Shown in pieces: positions 10,788 to 22,030 of a stretch of 64,000 bases of DNA; the first letter of the stretch is position 1, and each line of letters opens with the position of its first letter. Source of the DNA: Drosophila miranda (Eukaryota; Arthropoda; Insecta; Diptera; Drosophilidae); assembly GCF_003369915.1 (NCBI RefSeq), contig NC_046674.1:23067657-23131656 (forward strand). Direction: 5' to 3'. The translations under genes were made by a program, and so were the position numbers. Under the pieces are notes generated by a model. It did not search any database, had not been told where the DNA came from, and was given only the letters and a program-made list of their open reading frames with translations.

Positions 10788-12010
10788 ATTGAATAATTAT
10801 TATTTGTGGATCAATATATTTATTATATAATTATTATTTTTTATTTTTATTGAATAATTATTATTTTTTATTTTTATTGTATAAATATAATTCTTGATTA
10901 TTACTGAATAATTATTATTCTTGATTTTTATTAAATAATTATTATTTTTGATTTTTATTGTATAATTATTATTTTTGATTTTTATTGTATAATTATTATT
11001 TTTGATTTTGATTGTATAATTATTATTTTTGATTATTATTGTATAGTTCGTATTATAATTATTATTCTTGATTATAATTGAAAAATTATTATTCTTGATT
11101 TTTATTGAATAACTATTATTTTTGATTTTTATTGTGTAATTCGTATTATAATTATTATTCTTGATTTCTCTTGAATAATTATTATTTTTGATTTTTATTA
11201 AATAATTATTATTCTTGTTTTTTATTGAATAATTATTATTCTTGATTTTTATGAATAATTATTATTTGTGGATCAATACATTAATTATATAATTATTATT
11301 TTTGATTTTTATTGTACAATTATTATTTTTGATTTTTATTGTAAAATTATTATTTTTTATTTTTATTTTATAATTCGTATTATAATTATTATTCTTGATT
11401 TTTATTAAATAATTATTATTCTTGATTTTTAGCGAATAATTATTATTTGTGGATCAATACATTAATTATATAATTATTATTTTTGATTTTTATTGTACAA
11501 TTATTATTTTTGATTTTTATTGTACAATTATTATTTTTGATTTGTATTTTATAATTCGTATTATAATTATAATTCTTGATTATTATTGAATAATTATTAT
11601 TTTTGATTTTTATTGTATAATTCGTATTATAATTAATATTCTTGATTTTTATAATTACTATTCTTGATTTTTATTGAATAATTATTATTTTTGATTTTTA
11701 TTGTATAATTCGTTTTATAATTATTATTTTTATTGTATAATTTTTATTATAATTATTGTTCTTGAGATTTATTGAAGAATTATTATTCTTGATTTTTATT
11801 GAATAATTATTATTTTTGGATCAAAACATCAAACATTTATTATACAATTATTATTTTTTACTTTTATTGTATAATTCGTATTATAATTATTATTCTTGAT
11901 TTCTATTGAATAATGATTGTTTTTGATTTTTATTGTATAATTATTTTTTTTATGGTATAATTATTATTTTTTATTTTCATTGAATAATGATTATTTCTGA
12001 CTTTTATTGC
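10788..12010. repeat. AT-rich minisatellite, about 28-30 bp unit
   Basis: More than 1.2 kb is built from variants of AATAATTATTATT(T/C)TTGA followed by TTTTTATTG. A higher-order period of about 180 bases is visible from the sequence GTGGATCAATACATTAATTA near 11270 and 11452 (a variant near 10806). A short array of the same unit, inverted, lies at about 45598-45720, each time beside the same flanking sequence (CATCCCAGGCTCCAATTAAT and its complement), so the array is part of a larger dispersed repeat. Confidence 0.9.
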
Positions 12011-12600
12011 TTGTGATTTTTTTTATGTTTATCATCCCAGGCTCCAATTAATGCAAAAACAATTTAATCCCTGTTTTAAACCTATTTCAAGGATATTTTG
12101 CAGCTCATCGTCTTTCTGCAGAGACCAAGAATAGGTATAAGGATATATATAAATATGTACAAGATAATAATCATATGCATGAATATGTCTGAAACATATC
12201 AATTTGAGAAAATTTCTTTATTAATTACGGGCTAAAAACAGTTCGGAAAACAGGATCTTCATATCAAATTAACGAAGTAGGGTATACAAAAGCCTATACA
12301 CGTATCATGTCTTCAAATACCAGCAACATTGCGACTGTTTTTTTTTTTTGTTGAATACAAAATACAATAAAAGCAAGGACTAAAAACTAGCCAATCTTAA
12401 TGAAAATGTATTCATCAACGGCCTTAAATTATGTGGGCAGAACTAAGGATTTTAGCTAGCCAGAATTATTCAACGGAATATGAAAATTGAACAATAGTAA
12501 CGACTATCCTGTTAGGTTTTTTTTTTACCATTTTCGCTAAAACCTCTTTATACGCAAAATGCAATAAAAGCAAGTGTTTAATATAAACCAGATAGATGAG
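12011..12600 (+). repeat. Dispersed repeat, copy A (flank of the AT minisatellite)
   Basis: From GCTTGTGATTTTTTTTATG onward this matches, in reverse complement, much of 44.2-45.6 kb. Shared blocks include CATCCCAGGCTCCAATTAAT, TTTTGCAGCTCATCGTCTTT, AACTAGCCAATCTT and ATTATTCAACGGAATA. It has no coding capacity. Related fragments lie at 25.1-25.7 kb. Copy A ends about 85 bases beyond the 3' end of inturned. Confidence 0.8.
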
Positions 12601-12685
12601 TATTGTATTTCTTTATATGCGGTTACGATTACGATAAAATGTACGGTTAAATAAGTAGTATTTATTAATATTTTAGTATTCGCTT

Positions 12686-15397
12686 CTATCCCATAGAGAA
12701 GAATGATAACCTGAAAGCCATTTCCACAATGTTTTGCGGAACATCAGATCGGTGACATATGTAGACCTCCTTGGCTGGCGACTGAAAGAGGCGACCGACC
12801 ACCACAAATCGAACAGATTTCGAGGAGTAGGCCTGATTCTCCGCTCTGGATTGAGGATAAACTTCCAATGTCATCCCGTGCTCCCTCACCAGCGATATTG
12901 CATTGCTGCTAGTATGCCCATTGGCGTTGACAGACACTCTTATGGATTCTGTCAACTGTCTGCGGTAGTGTTTGGAGCGCTCCAGAACAGAGTGAATCAT
13001 GTGGCAGGCTTGGCGAATCTCGGACAGAAATGACGTACTCTCCGTGCAGTCATTGAAGGGAGCGAACAGGGAGCCATTGGCTATGTCAATGTAGACGTAG
13101 TACAGGACACAATTCTTCCAGCCGGCGGAGATCTTCACTGGCACCACATTGCTGATTTCCTTCCACATCGACTCGGTCATCTGGCTCTGATTGTGGGACT
13201 CCGAATTCAAATTGAGACCATAGTGCAGCGGATGTTGGACGGCAAAGTTCTCCCAATCCGACTCGCTATCGGAATCCTCTCCGGCGCCATGGATTGGTGT
13301 CAGGCGCTTTCGCGACGAGTCGTCTTCGCTGGGCGTCAGACTGTGTATCGACGATCCGCCCAGGGAGGAACAGAGCTGCGCCTCCTCATCCACAGATACA
13401 GCAGTACTCAAGACCGTAAGCTTCTGCTTAAGAAAGGACTCCAGTTTTCCGTTTGCCTCCTTCTCGTCCTTTGCCTCAGCGCCAGCTTGTTCCAGCACTT
13501 GAGGTCGCTTGTTCGAAATGGACCAGAACATGGCGAGTGACTCGATGCCGCACTGAATGAGGTGATCCAGTGTCTCCTGTATTTCCTCGATATAAAACAG
13601 CGATGGTCCCACTACGGTGTCCGGCGCCATGTCTGGTGCATCGAATATCTTTAGGATAACCGCCAGGCTAAGATGATTCCGTGTGCAGACGGTCAGAAAG
13701 TAGCGACCAGTGGCATTGGGCAGCACGATCTCCTCCCACACGTACAGCTCCCGGACGCGCACACTCGGGGCTCCAATTAGATCGAAGATCCCTCTGCATC
13801 TCAGGAAGCCCTCGACATTGGCCCGCACTTCAGCGGGCAGCAGGCTGGCCACCAGAAACTGATTGTAGTACAGAGCACTGCCGTAGATAAAGAACTCGCG
13901 GTGGGTGGTCAACGGCTCGTCGTTCCAGTTGCGGTAGTCCATGGCTTCCATCTCGCTCAGAGCGTCGAATACGCGCAGCTGTGCCTCCTTGGGCAGGGGC
14001 AGATTCCGGGACTGCCCGAGCAGTTCCTCAAACTGGGTTAATCCACGGCAATTGAGTAACAGCCGTGTGCGCTGAATGCCACAGAAATGGCGCAAGAATG
14101 ATCTTAGGTCTCCGGAGCTGCCCTCTGCTCCTGCTCCTGTGCCAAAGTTTTCTACCACCAGGCCCGGCATGGAGAAGCGGATATATCCAATCAGCTCATC
14201 CGACCGCATGTTGCACTCGGCCGCACTGTAGAGGCTGCTCGCGTATGCGAAGAGAACCAAAAATCCATTCAGCCGACGGTAGTTCACGTGGTAGGGGACC
14301 TTGTCGACCAGCAGACGCGACGTGATCGGCTGTGTGTGCAGCTCGCTGAGAACGGCATGCAAGGTGAGGAAGCTGCCACGTGCCTTGTACAGGAAGTTGG
14401 TCGTTGCACTCTCGGGGTAATAGTACAGCGAGTCCTGGTGCTGGTCGTGCTGGTAGCATTCCGGCGGCAGCAACAGCATACCAAAAGGCATATGCTCGGC
14501 CGCATCGGAAGTCTTTACAGTGCCGGGCTCTGAGGAACCAGCTGATAGAAGCAGTTGCTCAAACTTGTCCGCAAACATGGCAAAGTTCTCCACCTTGCGC
14601 AGCTGCTCCTCCTGCTGGCTCTGTCCGTAGGTCGGATCCGCTGCAGCTGCGGCTGCCGTTGCCGCGGCTGCGGCTGCTGCGGCCGTAGAGCTGGAGGAGG
14701 CCTGGAAGCAGAGGCACACCTGGGTGGGCTCCACGAACTGCTGCAGCAGCTCGTCCACGTTGCTGGCGTACAGCTCAATGCCGTTGAGCGACTTGAACCA
14801 ATCGCCGCGCTTGATGTCGTGCTGCATCGCGCTTATGTCGTGCACAAAGCCCTCCACCATGAGACACTCCGGCTGGTCGGGAAAGGGCAGCACACGGAAT
14901 CCAAGAATCGATTCCACCGCGGTGGAGCGACGGCCAAAGCGAAACCGATCGGCTGCCGTTATAACTAGCTGCAGCTTCTTGTTGCTGCTGCTGCTGCTGG
15001 CGTCCCCATGCGATGTCTTAAAGTGTGAGAACCGAAACTCGTCGGGCTCCGCCTCTGACAACTGGTTGCGGCTGTGGCTCTGGGTCTGCATCTGCGACTG
15101 CGACTGCGTCTGGGAGTGGGACGGGCGACTGCCATTATGTTGACGTCGCATCGGCTTCTTTCCCAGGCGCAGTGAGCGGCGCATGAATTCCACCCGACGC
15201 TCCGCCGACGACGCTATGCTTGACTTCACATTGGGCATGTATTCAACGTAGAAGAGGCTGCCGTCCGCGGCCACGTATTCCTCCCAGCTGGCCGAATCGC
15301 TACCGTCACTGTAGGAGTTACTGATCGAAGAGCTGGAGCTCGAAAAGGCCTCCGAATTGGCATCAATGCCTGCCAGACTCCCCGGAGACTTGCGCAT
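12686..15397 (-). CDS. in: Inturned, planar cell polarity effector
   Basis: Single exon of 903 codons. The start is the first in-frame ATG at 15397 (MRKSPGS). The order is an N-terminal Ser-rich acidic segment, a basic patch (RRSLRLGKKPMRR, about residues 73-85), a Gln/Ser-rich stretch, a PDZ-like region (about residues 150-232), an alanine tract (about 239-252), and a long C-terminal part ending VEMAFRLSFFSMG. Inturned works with fuzzy and fritz in the CPLANE complex that places actin prehairs and, in vertebrates, supports ciliogenesis. Recognition rests on the PDZ context, the size (a little longer than the fly protein as I recall it) and synteny with Toll-9. Length differences are mainly in the Ala/Ser/Gln tracts. 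No break is seen. Confidence 0.88.
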   Translation of the reverse strand: MRKSPGSLAGIDANSEAFSSSSSSISNSYSDGSDSASWEEYVAADGSLFYVEYMPNVKSSIASSAERRVEFMRRSLRLGKKPMRRQHNGSRPSHSQTQSQSQMQTQSHSRNQLSEAEPDEFRFSHFKTSHGDASSSSSNKKLQLVITAADRFRFGRRSTAVESILGFRVLPFPDQPECLMVEGFVHDISAMQHDIKRGDWFKSLNGIELYASNVDELLQQFVEPTQVCLCFQASSSSTAAAAAAAATAAAAAADPTYGQSQQEEQLRKVENFAMFADKFEQLLLSAGSSEPGTVKTSDAAEHMPFGMLLLPPECYQHDQHQDSLYYYPESATTNFLYKARGSFLTLHAVLSELHTQPITSRLLVDKVPYHVNYRRLNGFLVLFAYASSLYSAAECNMRSDELIGYIRFSMPGLVVENFGTGAGAEGSSGDLRSFLRHFCGIQRTRLLLNCRGLTQFEELLGQSRNLPLPKEAQLRVFDALSEMEAMDYRNWNDEPLTTHREFFIYGSALYYNQFLVASLLPAEVRANVEGFLRCRGIFDLIGAPSVRVRELYVWEEIVLPNATGRYFLTVCTRNHLSLAVILKIFDAPDMAPDTVVGPSLFYIEEIQETLDHLIQCGIESLAMFWSISNKRPQVLEQAGAEAKDEKEANGKLESFLKQKLTVLSTAVSVDEEAQLCSSLGGSSIHSLTPSEDDSSRKRLTPIHGAGEDSDSESDWENFAVQHPLHYGLNLNSESHNQSQMTESMWKEISNVVPVKISAGWKNCVLYYVYIDIANGSLFAPFNDCTESTSFLSEIRQACHMIHSVLERSKHYRRQLTESIRVSVNANGHTSSNAISLVREHGMTLEVYPQSRAENQAYSSKSVRFVVVGRLFQSPAKEVYICHRSDVPQNIVEMAFRLSFFSMG

Positions 15398-16821
15398 TGC
15401 GGCAGCTATTAGACAAAATATGTCTATTTTCAATAAGGCTGCGTTATACCGCAGAAAATATTTCGAGGCACGCTGATCTTCACATTTGAATGTCGACTGA
15501 ATGGAAGACAATTCTCACTTCTGCCTAGAACCGAATGCTCAAAACTACACAGTTCTACCTTGCTCAAAACCTGTTTCTAATTGCAGCCGAGCAGCCAGAG
15601 ATCAGAGCAAGCCCACCTGGAGAAGGCTGTTGGTTGTCTTATTCTCTTTCCATCTTACCAGCGGGAATCGACTCACGAATCGACTCGTTGCCACCATTCT
15701 TATAGACTGGAAACGATTATGTTTGAAAATCTTGCGAAGCAACAGGAGAAAGAGAGTATGTCTTTCGTATAAAGAATACCTACTATAAAAAAGATAAAAA
15801 TTAGGTACTCGTATATCTTGTAAATTTTACATTCTTCAACATTAAATAAGTGAGATCGAAGTCGATGAATTGATGTCAAGATAAAAATAAAATATTATTA
15901 AAATATAAAGAAATTTCATATATTTTTTTGCTTAATTCTAAAATATTAATTTTAAATTTTTAGTTGTGAAATTCCAATAAAAAAAGTAAGTAAAGTAAGA
16001 ATATTTATTGGTGCTAATCAACAGATAATCTTAGCGTTTTTCTATATGGTGTTATCGGTTTCATTTGAACTGTAAATCAACGCTAGCGTAGCTACGGACT
16101 TCCAACATGTCCATGAGTGTATGTACGTATATACATATGTAGACTTCTAGACAGTCGAGACATGTAATTTTATATCGTTTGGAAGTTGATCCGCATTAGT
16201 GCTTACACGGGTGAGCATTATAGACTAATCTGCGTTCGCCATCGAGCCATAATTATCCGATAATGAAACATGGGGCTCTACTCAAACGAAGCGTGGGACT
16301 GGCGGCGTAACGCATTCTGCCACCGAAAGACTGATACCCGTTGCTGATAGCTGAACCTGAATCCCATTCAAAGGCGAGCCAGGCATAATATTGCCAAAAT
16401 TGATAAGCCGTATCATGTCAGTGTTAGTATATCAGTATATCGGTGCTACCAATTATTTTTGCTGACCATTCGCTGACAATTGCTCGCTAAGTTAGTCTTT
16501 TTCGGGAACGCACAAGCTTCGGTACCATCGAAATACGTTTGAAAAAGATGCAAAAGAAAGTCTACACTAAATAGCAAATAGCAAAATGTTGCACAAGCGT
16601 TGTCGGAGCGTAAAGAGAAAGTGATTAAAATGTCCAGCCCTTTTGCAAACAAAAAGAATTGAACAAAGAACCTTTATTATTTATATATAAGAGCAACTAT
16701 ATTTGAATCAACCACTGCGAGAATGTACGAGTATGTTTGGTCATTGAAAAAGTAGGAACTTGCTTTCGACAATCAATAATTTGTGGGTTCTGATAACGGC
16801 GATAATTAATAGACCTATAAA
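15398..16821. other. Divergent intergenic region between inturned and Toll-9
   Basis: No gene is supported. It should hold the inturned promoter and 5' UTR (near 15400-15600), then AT-rich sequence, GTACGTATATACATATGTAG near 16121-16140, and the Toll-9 upstream region. The short open frames in it lack family features. Confidence 0.5.
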
Positions 16822-19800
16822 ATGCCTTCAATATTCATATTAGAAGTGTTTCTCGTTCTGTCTCTGCTACGGGAAAAGGCACAAGTAATACATGCCATCG
16901 AGCTATCAAATTCCGAAGGGTTGCCCGACACCATAACAAACCCAAATCTGCAGCAGATTAGGAGCGAGGAAAGTGGAGAGTCCACTGCGGATGCGGATCT
17001 AAAGTCTGCTTTGCTCAAATACGATTCTGATGACGGCAATAGTTGTCTCTTGGATATCATCAAGGAAGATGTGCTCTGGTGGACATTCCCAAATGGAACC
17101 CTGAAGCGATTGAATGGAAAATACTGTGAGTCAAGAATATATCTGCCTTATGGGTCGGAACCCCAATCCCTAATTACTCTTGGTTACTTTTTATGCACAG
17201 CACCATATTTATATTTGGACCTATCGCATGGCAACATGAAGGAAGACACTGACTTGTTCCAACAAACCAAACTATCAACAATTCCGTTTAACACAAGGAA
17301 AGTTGAAGTTTTTTCGGCTGCCTTCAACACTCTCAACGCAGTCCCCTACCAGGCCCTGTACTCTTTAAAGGACTCGTTGAAGCTTTTATCATTGCGGGGA
17401 AACAAATTCGCTGACCTACTGCCGGATGCTGAGGGTAAGTAATCCCAGAAATTGGTTGAATTTTAACTATAGAAAAACAAGAGACAAATACACCCCTTCC
17501 TATGATCAGCTATCATTCAAAATTTCAGCCTTTGAGCGGTTTTTGAATGAAACTCGTTTGGACTCCAGTTACACTACACAACACAAATGCGAGCAGTTTC
17601 TTGCATCAAATGCCACTGATCTATACGATCGAGAGTGCTTTCTATACATACACAACAACACGAACACGAGCAACGCCAATATGGCCCCACAGAATGATAA
17701 AACCTATGGGGATTACATTCAGTTCCTGAAAGAGAAGGTTGACCTTCTTGATAAGTCGCGTAAGACCACAATTACAACAGATTCGCCCCCATTAATTCCC
17801 ACAGGCAATGCACCAAAAATCCAAATACACTATTCAGCTGTAATATACGGACATATATTTTAAGCACATTAATTTTCTTTCGCTTAGAGCAATCCATTGC
17901 ATGGGCCACCTTTCCGAATCTAACGCGACTTGTGGAACTAGACATCAGCAACTGCAGCATTGAGTATGTGGAGAAGGAAGTCTTTAAGAACCTCACCAAC
18001 TTGAAGAGGCTCTTCATGTCGGACAATAAAATAATGACTATTCAACAGGATACGTTCTATTATATTCAGAGAGTGCAATATTTGGATATTTCCTTCACCA
18101 ACGTACTGACGTATAGCTACCAAATATCTATGCCCACACTTGAAATGGCCATGAGCCTTATATACGGCCTAAAGATACAGCAGAACGCTTTTAAACTGTT
18201 ACCGGAATTGGTGTATCTGGATGTTTCCCACTCGAAAATGACCCGCAATAGTGCCGTGGCGTTTGCTCATTTGGGGCCAAAGCTTAAGTTTCTCAGCTTG
18301 TGCTACACGGCCATTCCCATGGTGAGCAGCGCTATTTTCAAAAACACCGCCCTGGAAGGGCTTGATTTGTCGGGGAACCCCTTCGTGTCGAACAACATCT
18401 TAGATGACGCATTCGATGGGATTGCCAGAACGTTGAAGTACCTTTATTTTGAACACTCCAACCTCAAGGATATGGAGTGGGCCAGGCCCTTAAAGAACGT
18501 TCAAATCTTGGGTCTGGCGGGTAACAACATAAATGCTTTGTCTTCGACCATGTTTGAGTCGCTGAAGAGCTTGGAAATCCTCGATTTAAGCTCAAACCAC
18601 GTTGGGAATTGGTATAAGAGCGCTTTTGACAATAATTTCGAGCTGCGTGTGCTGAATCTTCGCAGTAATAACATCAATGTCCTCACAAATGAGATGCTCA
18701 AGGACTTTGAACACCTGGAGTACCTCAGTCTCGGCGACAACAACTTCATTTGCAACTGCCACCTGAGGGAAGTGGTCGAGGTGGCTGCGAGTAACAACAA
18801 GGAAGCCGACTGCTCGTACAACCTGCTCAACATAAACACCGCAAATTCGATGAACATCCAAAAACTGCTGGGTACCGGAGAAACTCTAAATATTGATCGC
18901 AAGCTCTGGCAGAGCCGATTCTTGCCACAGTTGACGAAGAGCTACAACAACATTAAGGACTATAAGCGCGTGAACAAGATTTTTAAACTGCGATTCATAG
19001 CTGAAGGGTATAATGCCTCAAGGTGTCCCGCCTCGACCCCCTACCAGATGTCTGAGTTAAGCAGCGAACTAGTGACCTTAAAATTTCAGCTGCTTGACTA
19101 TGATGCGACACAATATTGGTGCTTCAATGACACCGATCAATTGCAGGTGGAGGAGCTGAATTGTCAGGTTCGAGCCATGACTGAGATCACGACGAAATTG
19201 CACAACCTTACGACGACGGTTATCGCGGTGGTTGCCAGCATCCTTGGCCTGTCCATTTGTGGCTTCATCATCTATCTGAAGCGTTGGCATATACACTACT
19301 ACTACTCGTCGCTAAAGTCCGCAGCCCTTCTCTCGAGCGCATCGAAAGAGTCCGTGGACAGCCTTACGCATTTGGCCCAACGTGATCCCAGCGCGGTCTA
19401 CGACATCTTCATCAGCTACTGCCAAAACGATCGAACGTGGGTGTTGAACGAGCTGCTGCCCAATGTCGAGGAAGCAGGAGATATTTCCATATGTCTGCAT
19501 GAAAGAGATTTTCAGGTTAGGTGTTTACTTCGTGTGGCTTGAGTTTCTTGAGGGTGTGTACTAATCGAAAGCATTTATTTTTGTAGATCGGAGTGACTAT
19601 ACTGGACAACATTATCTCATGCATGGATCGTTCGCACTCATTGATGCTGATTATATCCTCCAAGTTTCTACTCAGCCACTGGTGTCAATTCGAAATGTAT
19701 CTGGCCCAGCATCGGTAAGCGAGTTCTCCATTCTCGCATGAAATTCCAGCTCTAGCAAGTTTTTCTTTTAGCATCTTTGAGGTCAGCAAAGAGCATTTGA

Positions 19801-20000
19801 TTCTCGTATTCCTGGAGGATATACCGCGTAGCAAGCGCCCGAAAACCCTACAATATTTAATGGATGTGAAAACCTATATAAAATGGCCAGTCGGCAAAGG
19901 CGACGAAAAACCAAAGCTGGAGGAGCGTAAACTATTTTGGAAACGCTTGAGAAGATCGCTGGAAGTCATTGGCATCAGTAATTCAAAAGAAAGAGCTTAA
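16822..20000 (+). CDS. Toll-9: Toll-9, Toll-family receptor
   Basis: Five exons, 16822-17434, 17529-17759, 17888-19515, 19587-19714 and 19772-20000, join in frame to 942 codons with GT/AG introns of 57-128 bases. The protein has a signal peptide (IFILEVFLVLSLL), a leucine-rich-repeat ectodomain (about residues 180-570; LDISNCSIEYVE, LGLAGNNINALS, LDLSSNHV type) closed by one Cys-rich cap (FICNCHLREVVE), one transmembrane helix (about 722-745) and a cytoplasmic TIR domain (about 783-930; YDIFISYCQND, LHERDFQIG, FLLSHWCQFE). A single C-terminal cap, as in vertebrate TLRs, is the hallmark of Toll-9 among fly Tolls. Introns interrupt the TIR region after the box-2 motif. Role: innate-immunity signalling at the cell surface. 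No disabling change is seen. Confidence 0.93.
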
Positions 20001-20149
20001 GGAAACACTAACCATCACTTTCTTTAAAGAGTCCTAGTCAGTTTTTCAAGTACCTGATAAAATATAGATTAATACGTTAAACACACTCAAGTTGTGTGCT
20101 TGTCGTTTTTTCTTACACAGTTTCAAATGGGGAAAACAGGGAAAAAATA

Positions 20150-20322
20150 TTTAAATACACTTTGTAAATCAGCGAGAACAACTATTTACGGTATATTATT
20201 AACTTTTCGGTATATTTTGACGTCGAAATTAAAATGAAGGTATATTTACGGTATATTTTGAAATATTTCGAGATATTTCTGAGGTTCGGACGGGTATATT
20301 TTGCCGATAAGCGGTCACACTG
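20150..20322 (+). promoter_or_regulatory. Primase promoter: GGTATATTT-rich repeat ending in Motif 1
   Basis: Several GGTATATTT words (Ohler motif 6 type) precede CGGTCACACTG (20312-20322, Ohler motif 1, bound by M1BP), 58 bases before the primase ATG. The block aligns by eye with the Rbbp5 upstream region (35.63-35.92 kb): shared order TATTTTGA..GAAATT..GAAGGTAT, GATATATTTCTGA-like, GACNGTATATTTT, then the motif. Confidence 0.75.
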
Positions 20323-20380
20323 AACAGATGTTTTGCATTTGCGCGCAAAAAAAGCGCATTAAAAATTGTTACTAGATAAA

Positions 20381-21994
20381 ATGGAATTTCATTTGAAGAA
20401 ACGAGCACGAAATGATGTCAAAGTCGAGGTGGTCAGCTTGGAGAGCAAGTACCCTCACAATGTCATGATGTACTACTATCCACCGACAGACGACATTCAC
20501 ATTGAGGAATTCGAGGAGCTTGCCCTCGAACGACTGCGTCTGCTGCGCGTCCTGGACCGCGCAGGAACGAAAGGACTACGATTGCTTTCTGAGGATTGGA
20601 AGGAATATGTGAGTTCAGAGCTAACACGCGAAGGTCTGCGCAGCTATCTTAGATTGTGTTCCCCCGGCGGAGTCAGTGCCCAGGGCAGCAAGCACGAGTC
20701 GGAAATTCAGACGCGTCGGCGCGACTACTTGTCGCACTTTATACTCCGATTGGCCTACTGTCGATCCGAGGACTTGTCACGCTGGTTTGTTGCCCGCGAG
20801 ATGGAACTCTTTAGATACAAGTTTGCAGCGCTGAGCAGTGCCGAGGTGAAGCAGTTCCTCGAGGCGAATGATTTCAGTTTCCAACCTCTGAACGAGTCAG
20901 AAAAGGATGAGGTCAAGGACGGTCTTTACGAGAGCACAGCGGGCCAAAGTGTTTCCAAGATAGAGCTTCTCGACTTCTACAAGGTGCCATTCACTCAGGT
21001 GTTGGACTTAGTGCGCGGTCGCAGGTGCTATCTGAAGGATGGCTTTGCCTATGTAAACACCCACGATCTGGTCTCAGTTGTCGGCACAAAGCAACAGGAT
21101 ATAATGGAACTGGGCCTGCTGGCCTCCAAGGGCCTGATCGAGGAGGTCGAGGGAGACGAGCGCATCTCGCGAATGCTCAAGGCTTTGCACAACTCGTACA
21201 CCGGCAAGGATTACACAGTGTGCCGCGATGCAGCTGTTGCGATCGAGTCCCTCAACCAGCTGTCCAAAACGTCAATGCCGCTGTGTATGCGCATGTGCCA
21301 CGAACACATTCGTGCCCAGCATCACGTTAAGCACGGTGGCCGGATGCAGTACGGTCTCTTCCTTAAGGGTATTGGTGTAACGCTTGAGGATTCCATACGC
21401 TTCTGGCGCGAGGAGTTCACCAAGAAGATGGATGCAGATAAGTTCACGCGCAGCTACGAGTACAACATCCACCACAATTACGGCAAAAAGGGATCCATGG
21501 TTAACTACAGTCCGTACTCGTGCGCCAAAATCATTAAGGAAATGGCGGCACCGGGCGACTGCCACGGCTGTCCCTACAAGTCTGAGGATCAGGCCTCGCT
21601 TAAAACAAAACTGGCCTCATACGGCCTGTCGACCAGCCACATCGAAGAGGTGATGTTCTTTGTGTCCCGCGGTCACTATCAAATCGCCTGTGGCAAGTAC
21701 TTCATGCTCACCCACAACTCGAACGTGGAGCCGACCATCAATCATCCGAACACCTACTTCGAAGAGAGCCAGATACTGATGGGAAACCGGCAGAAGCGCA
21801 CCACAGGAGCCATGCCACAGAAGGCTAAGCTCAGACCAGACATCAAGGGCCATGCGGACAGGTCTATGCTCAACGGCGACGACGATGATGAGCTGTGGAA
21901 AATCGCGGAGACACAGGAACGGGCTTATCAGAGCCAAAAGGACATCTCGGAGGCGTTTAATGATGATCTAGATCTTACGGAAATTACATATTAA
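20381..21994 (+). CDS. DNA primase large subunit (p58-type)
   Basis: Intronless, 537 codons from ATG at 20381 (MEFHLKKRARND). It belongs to the eukaryotic/archaeal primase large-subunit family, which partners the catalytic small subunit and DNA polymerase alpha to start RNA primers. The C-terminal half carries the four cysteines expected to hold the 4Fe-4S cluster: PLCMRMCHEH region, SPYSCAKII, GDCHGCPYK and YQIACGKYF. Also diagnostic are HHVKHGGRMQYGLFLKGIG and YNIHHNYGKKG. The length is close to the human protein (about 509). The fly counterpart is the 60-kDa primase subunit. The stop is only 36 bases from the stop of the convergent lipase. Confidence 0.95.
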   Translation: MEFHLKKRARNDVKVEVVSLESKYPHNVMMYYYPPTDDIHIEEFEELALERLRLLRVLDRAGTKGLRLLSEDWKEYVSSELTREGLRSYLRLCSPGGVSAQGSKHESEIQTRRRDYLSHFILRLAYCRSEDLSRWFVAREMELFRYKFAALSSAEVKQFLEANDFSFQPLNESEKDEVKDGLYESTAGQSVSKIELLDFYKVPFTQVLDLVRGRRCYLKDGFAYVNTHDLVSVVGTKQQDIMELGLLASKGLIEEVEGDERISRMLKALHNSYTGKDYTVCRDAAVAIESLNQLSKTSMPLCMRMCHEHIRAQHHVKHGGRMQYGLFLKGIGVTLEDSIRFWREEFTKKMDADKFTRSYEYNIHHNYGKKGSMVNYSPYSCAKIIKEMAAPGDCHGCPYKSEDQASLKTKLASYGLSTSHIEEVMFFVSRGHYQIACGKYFMLTHNSNVEPTINHPNTYFEESQILMGNRQKRTTGAMPQKAKLRPDIKGHADRSMLNGDDDDELWKIAETQERAYQSQKDISEAFNDDLDLTEITY

Positions 21995-22030
21995 TCGCTT
22001 AAAATAATAAAATTACGTATTTATAGGCTA

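Noticed and set aside
14065-15143. Plus-strand frames over inturned
   Set aside because: They run antisense to a conserved coding exon and show only repeat-like translations (poly-Leu, poly-Ser).
17426-17863. Separate small gene between Toll-9 exons
   Set aside because: Splice sites at 17434/17529 and 17759/17888 make this the second Toll-9 exon in frame.
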